A stretch of 64,000 nt of DNA. It comes from Zhengitettix transpicula (Eukaryota > Arthropoda > Insecta > Orthoptera > Tetrigidae). The stretch is from assembly GCA_037074705.1 (NCBI GenBank), contig CM073595.1, forward strand, positions 72,216,139 through 72,280,138, read 5' to 3'. The position numbers and the translations under genes are program-made. Positions 62,336 through 64,000 of the stretch are shown piece after piece. Within the stretch, counting starts at the first letter, position 1. Each line of letters starts with the position of its first letter. The notes beneath the pieces are model-generated. The model was not told the origin of the DNA. It did no database searches and saw only the letters and a list, made by a program, of their open reading frames with translations.

Positions 62336-63904
62336 TTTCATTGGTGTAATAGATTTTATCGGGCTAGAGAGAGACGGACACTGTTTAATCAAGGACAGTA
62401 AGTCACGAATGGTGAATCCGTCATCAACTAACAGCACCATATGATGTGGATTAATGTAATAGGGGAGGACGTTTAACCCAAATGAGAACCTGAATACTTG
62501 ATAAATTCTAGCTTGGACCATTGTAATCCTAAGGCAACAAGATTGAACCCGATAATTAAATAATCTAACGTGACATACTGAATTGTCCGGTATATGTGAC
62601 GAAACATGAAATTGGTCGTCACGCCGGTTGATTCCAAGAGGAAAGTTACAAGAATATTGTACTGGAATATTTTGAGAGAATTTTTCTGGAACGATAAGTA
62701 TATGAGCGTTGGCGATAAGTCACCCCTTGTTAGAGGTGAATTAGCGTCTTGCGTTTGTAACAGACGTTGCACCGATAGCAATCACTCGTAACAATTACAC
62801 GACCGTATGAGCTCTCAATTCCCCTAGGAAGACTTCATTAATCAGGCCTCCCGAAGCTGTTAATTAGCGACGATTTATATGCAGCCAGAGTCAGTGTTTT
62901 CGCGAACACTTACCTTATCGGCCGAGTCGAGTCCTGCACGCAAAGCTCTTCTGGTCCTCGTTACTGTCTGACTGTGACACAAGAGTTCTAAACTAGCCCT
63001 GTTCGAAAAAGGTAAAAGCCTCCAAGTAATTCAGAGAAAGCAGACTAGACCTAAAAGTTTCGATGCGCTTTATTAAAGCTCTTTCTGTGTCTCAGTGGGT
63101 CGGCATCTGTAGACTATGAGAACGTAAGAATTGTGCCCGCAAGAATTTTTTATTTATTTAAGGATTTTAGAATCAACATCTTTGGACAGTTTCTCAATTC
63201 TTTCTTTTTTAACTTCATTGGTTCCAAATCAGGATGGATGGACGGACCCATAACGGGAAATTGTGGTTTATCACGTTGCTTACGTAAATATAGTTTCAAA
63301 AATTCTGGAGATCTCTGCTACACGAGTTCAAATATCCGTTACTCTCAGTAAAAATTTGTCTATGATTTTCACTGCCAAAAAAATAGTTTCATAAATATTA
63401 CCACGAATTAAGTGGTGGAAAAAAAGTGTTGAGCTTGGAATTCGGACCTCTATTTCTTATCGTAACTTGCTGGAACATGGGAAGTGTAAGAGAATGGACA
63501 ATTCAAATATAGCGGAACCCAGTCTGTCGGGAATGTCTTCATTACGCTTCCACTCGCGATCTAAACTAGCCTCGTGGTTGAAGCTGTTTCTGGGAAGACA
63601 CGCTGATCGTGTGACACAAATACTCGCGGAACTGGACCATTGTTAAAGGTCCTGTAGGAAACGACTATTTTTGTTCAAATAAAGTTATTTATTTAGGCTC
63701 AACTTTGTAGACAATTACAAATTGTCAGTCATAACACTAAGGCAACAGGATCTTTCGACCACCTTGGGTCATATTCATCTGTAAAGCTACACATGTGTGT
63801 GTATATTAGCACACCTTTTCAGATTAGCTTTATTTGATCAAATACACGCCATAAAGTCGGGAACTTAACTGCTGTTCTATATATTCTGGTACTTTTCGAC
63901 ACTA
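62336..63904. other. Noncoding; GC-richer block 62800-63000
   Basis: The block contains GTTAATTAGCG and TTTATATGCAG motifs typical of homeodomain sites. No coding domain seen. The region left of 63905 may include the body of the possible minus-strand SINE. Confidence 0.35.
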
Positions 63905-63975
63905 CGCTCATGACCATCGGGATTCAAACCCCAGTACCTGGAGCTTAGTCGAGTGTCGGTCGAGAGTTACAATGT
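63905..63975 (-). repeat. tRNA-like region, possible head of a SINE
   Basis: On the minus strand a B-box-like GGTTTGAATCCCG (about 63931-63919) is preceded by CACTCGACTAAGCTCC, as in many tRNA anticodon arms. An A-box-like TAACTCTCGACCGACAC lies upstream (about 63969-63953). Acceptor pairing was not found, so it is not a functional tRNA. SINE body and tail to the left are undefined. Confidence 0.38.
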
Positions 63976-64000
63976 TTGGATATATTGACCCGCCACCTGA

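Noticed and set aside
1..64000. CRISPR array, bacterial operons, rRNA genes
   Set aside because: No regularly spaced direct repeats, no dense coding and no rRNA motifs; the window is eukaryotic repeat-rich DNA.

Overview
This is a window of AT-rich animal nuclear DNA. The repeat content (a Jockey-type LINE, several decayed LINE reverse transcriptases, small non-autonomous Helitrons, MITE-like inverted repeats and hammerhead-ribozyme-like motifs) points to an arthropod, most likely an insect with a large intergenic genome. Nothing identifies the species. I find no host protein-coding gene, rRNA, bona fide tRNA or CRISPR. The open frames outside the retroelements are short, unrelated to any family I recognise, and look like chance frames. 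The window is best read as intergenic or deep intronic DNA made of transposon debris, plus islands of higher GC that may be conserved regulatory DNA.

Layout. 1-11.2 kb is mostly unannotatable AT-rich DNA, with one dispersed repeat (3.05 kb, second copy at 61.8 kb) and a weak hammerhead-like motif (9.74 kb). A decayed LINE reverse transcriptase C-terminus lies at 11.2-11.6 kb (minus). 14-21 kb holds GC-richer islands, an inverted pair of hammerhead-like cores (14.85-15.0 kb) and the best single hammerhead-like core (20.30 kb). 23.8-24.3 kb holds two Helitron pieces in circularly permuted order. 26.5-30.7 kb is a LINE graveyard: a motif-B reverse transcriptase fragment, a second C-terminal fragment, a dispersed repeat present twice, and a 76-bp inverted repeat flanking about 2 kb. 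32.1-32.5 kb is a MITE-like element with arms of about 100 bp and phased CGGG motifs. 34.04-36.88 kb is the clearest feature: a 5'-truncated Jockey-type retrotransposon with an uninterrupted endonuclease/reverse transcriptase frame, a poly(A) tail and a 10-bp target-site duplication. A second, broken reverse transcriptase follows at 37.9-38.4 kb. 39.66-39.99 kb is another inverted-repeat element, and 40.76-41.17 kb a full-length small Helitron. 42.1-42.7 kb carries a TATA stretch, a perfect hairpin and a hammerhead-like core. 47.0-48.3 kb has a long hairpin and a Helitron copy. 53.6-54.9 kb has a hammerhead-like core, a palindromic element with outward-facing CCAAT/TATA/hammerhead-like modules, and a Helitron 3' end. 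59.46-61.8 kb contains two more Helitrons, and the window closes with a possible tRNA-derived SINE on the minus strand.

How parts relate. The Helitron copies share one family: 5' TC, a conserved body, and a 3' GC-rich hairpin followed by CTAG and T. They carry no protein, so they would need Rep/helicase supplied from elsewhere. The hammerhead-like motifs share a CTGAAGA / short stem / GAAAC plan but differ in stem sequence. In the 53.9-54.2 kb palindrome the motif sits about 30-40 bp downstream of a TATA stretch and a CCAAT box. That arrangement is what Penelope-like retroelements and related ribozyme-bearing repeats would be expected to show. This ribozyme-repeat set is the most interesting signal here. 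All identities were judged by eye, with no database search or folding program.
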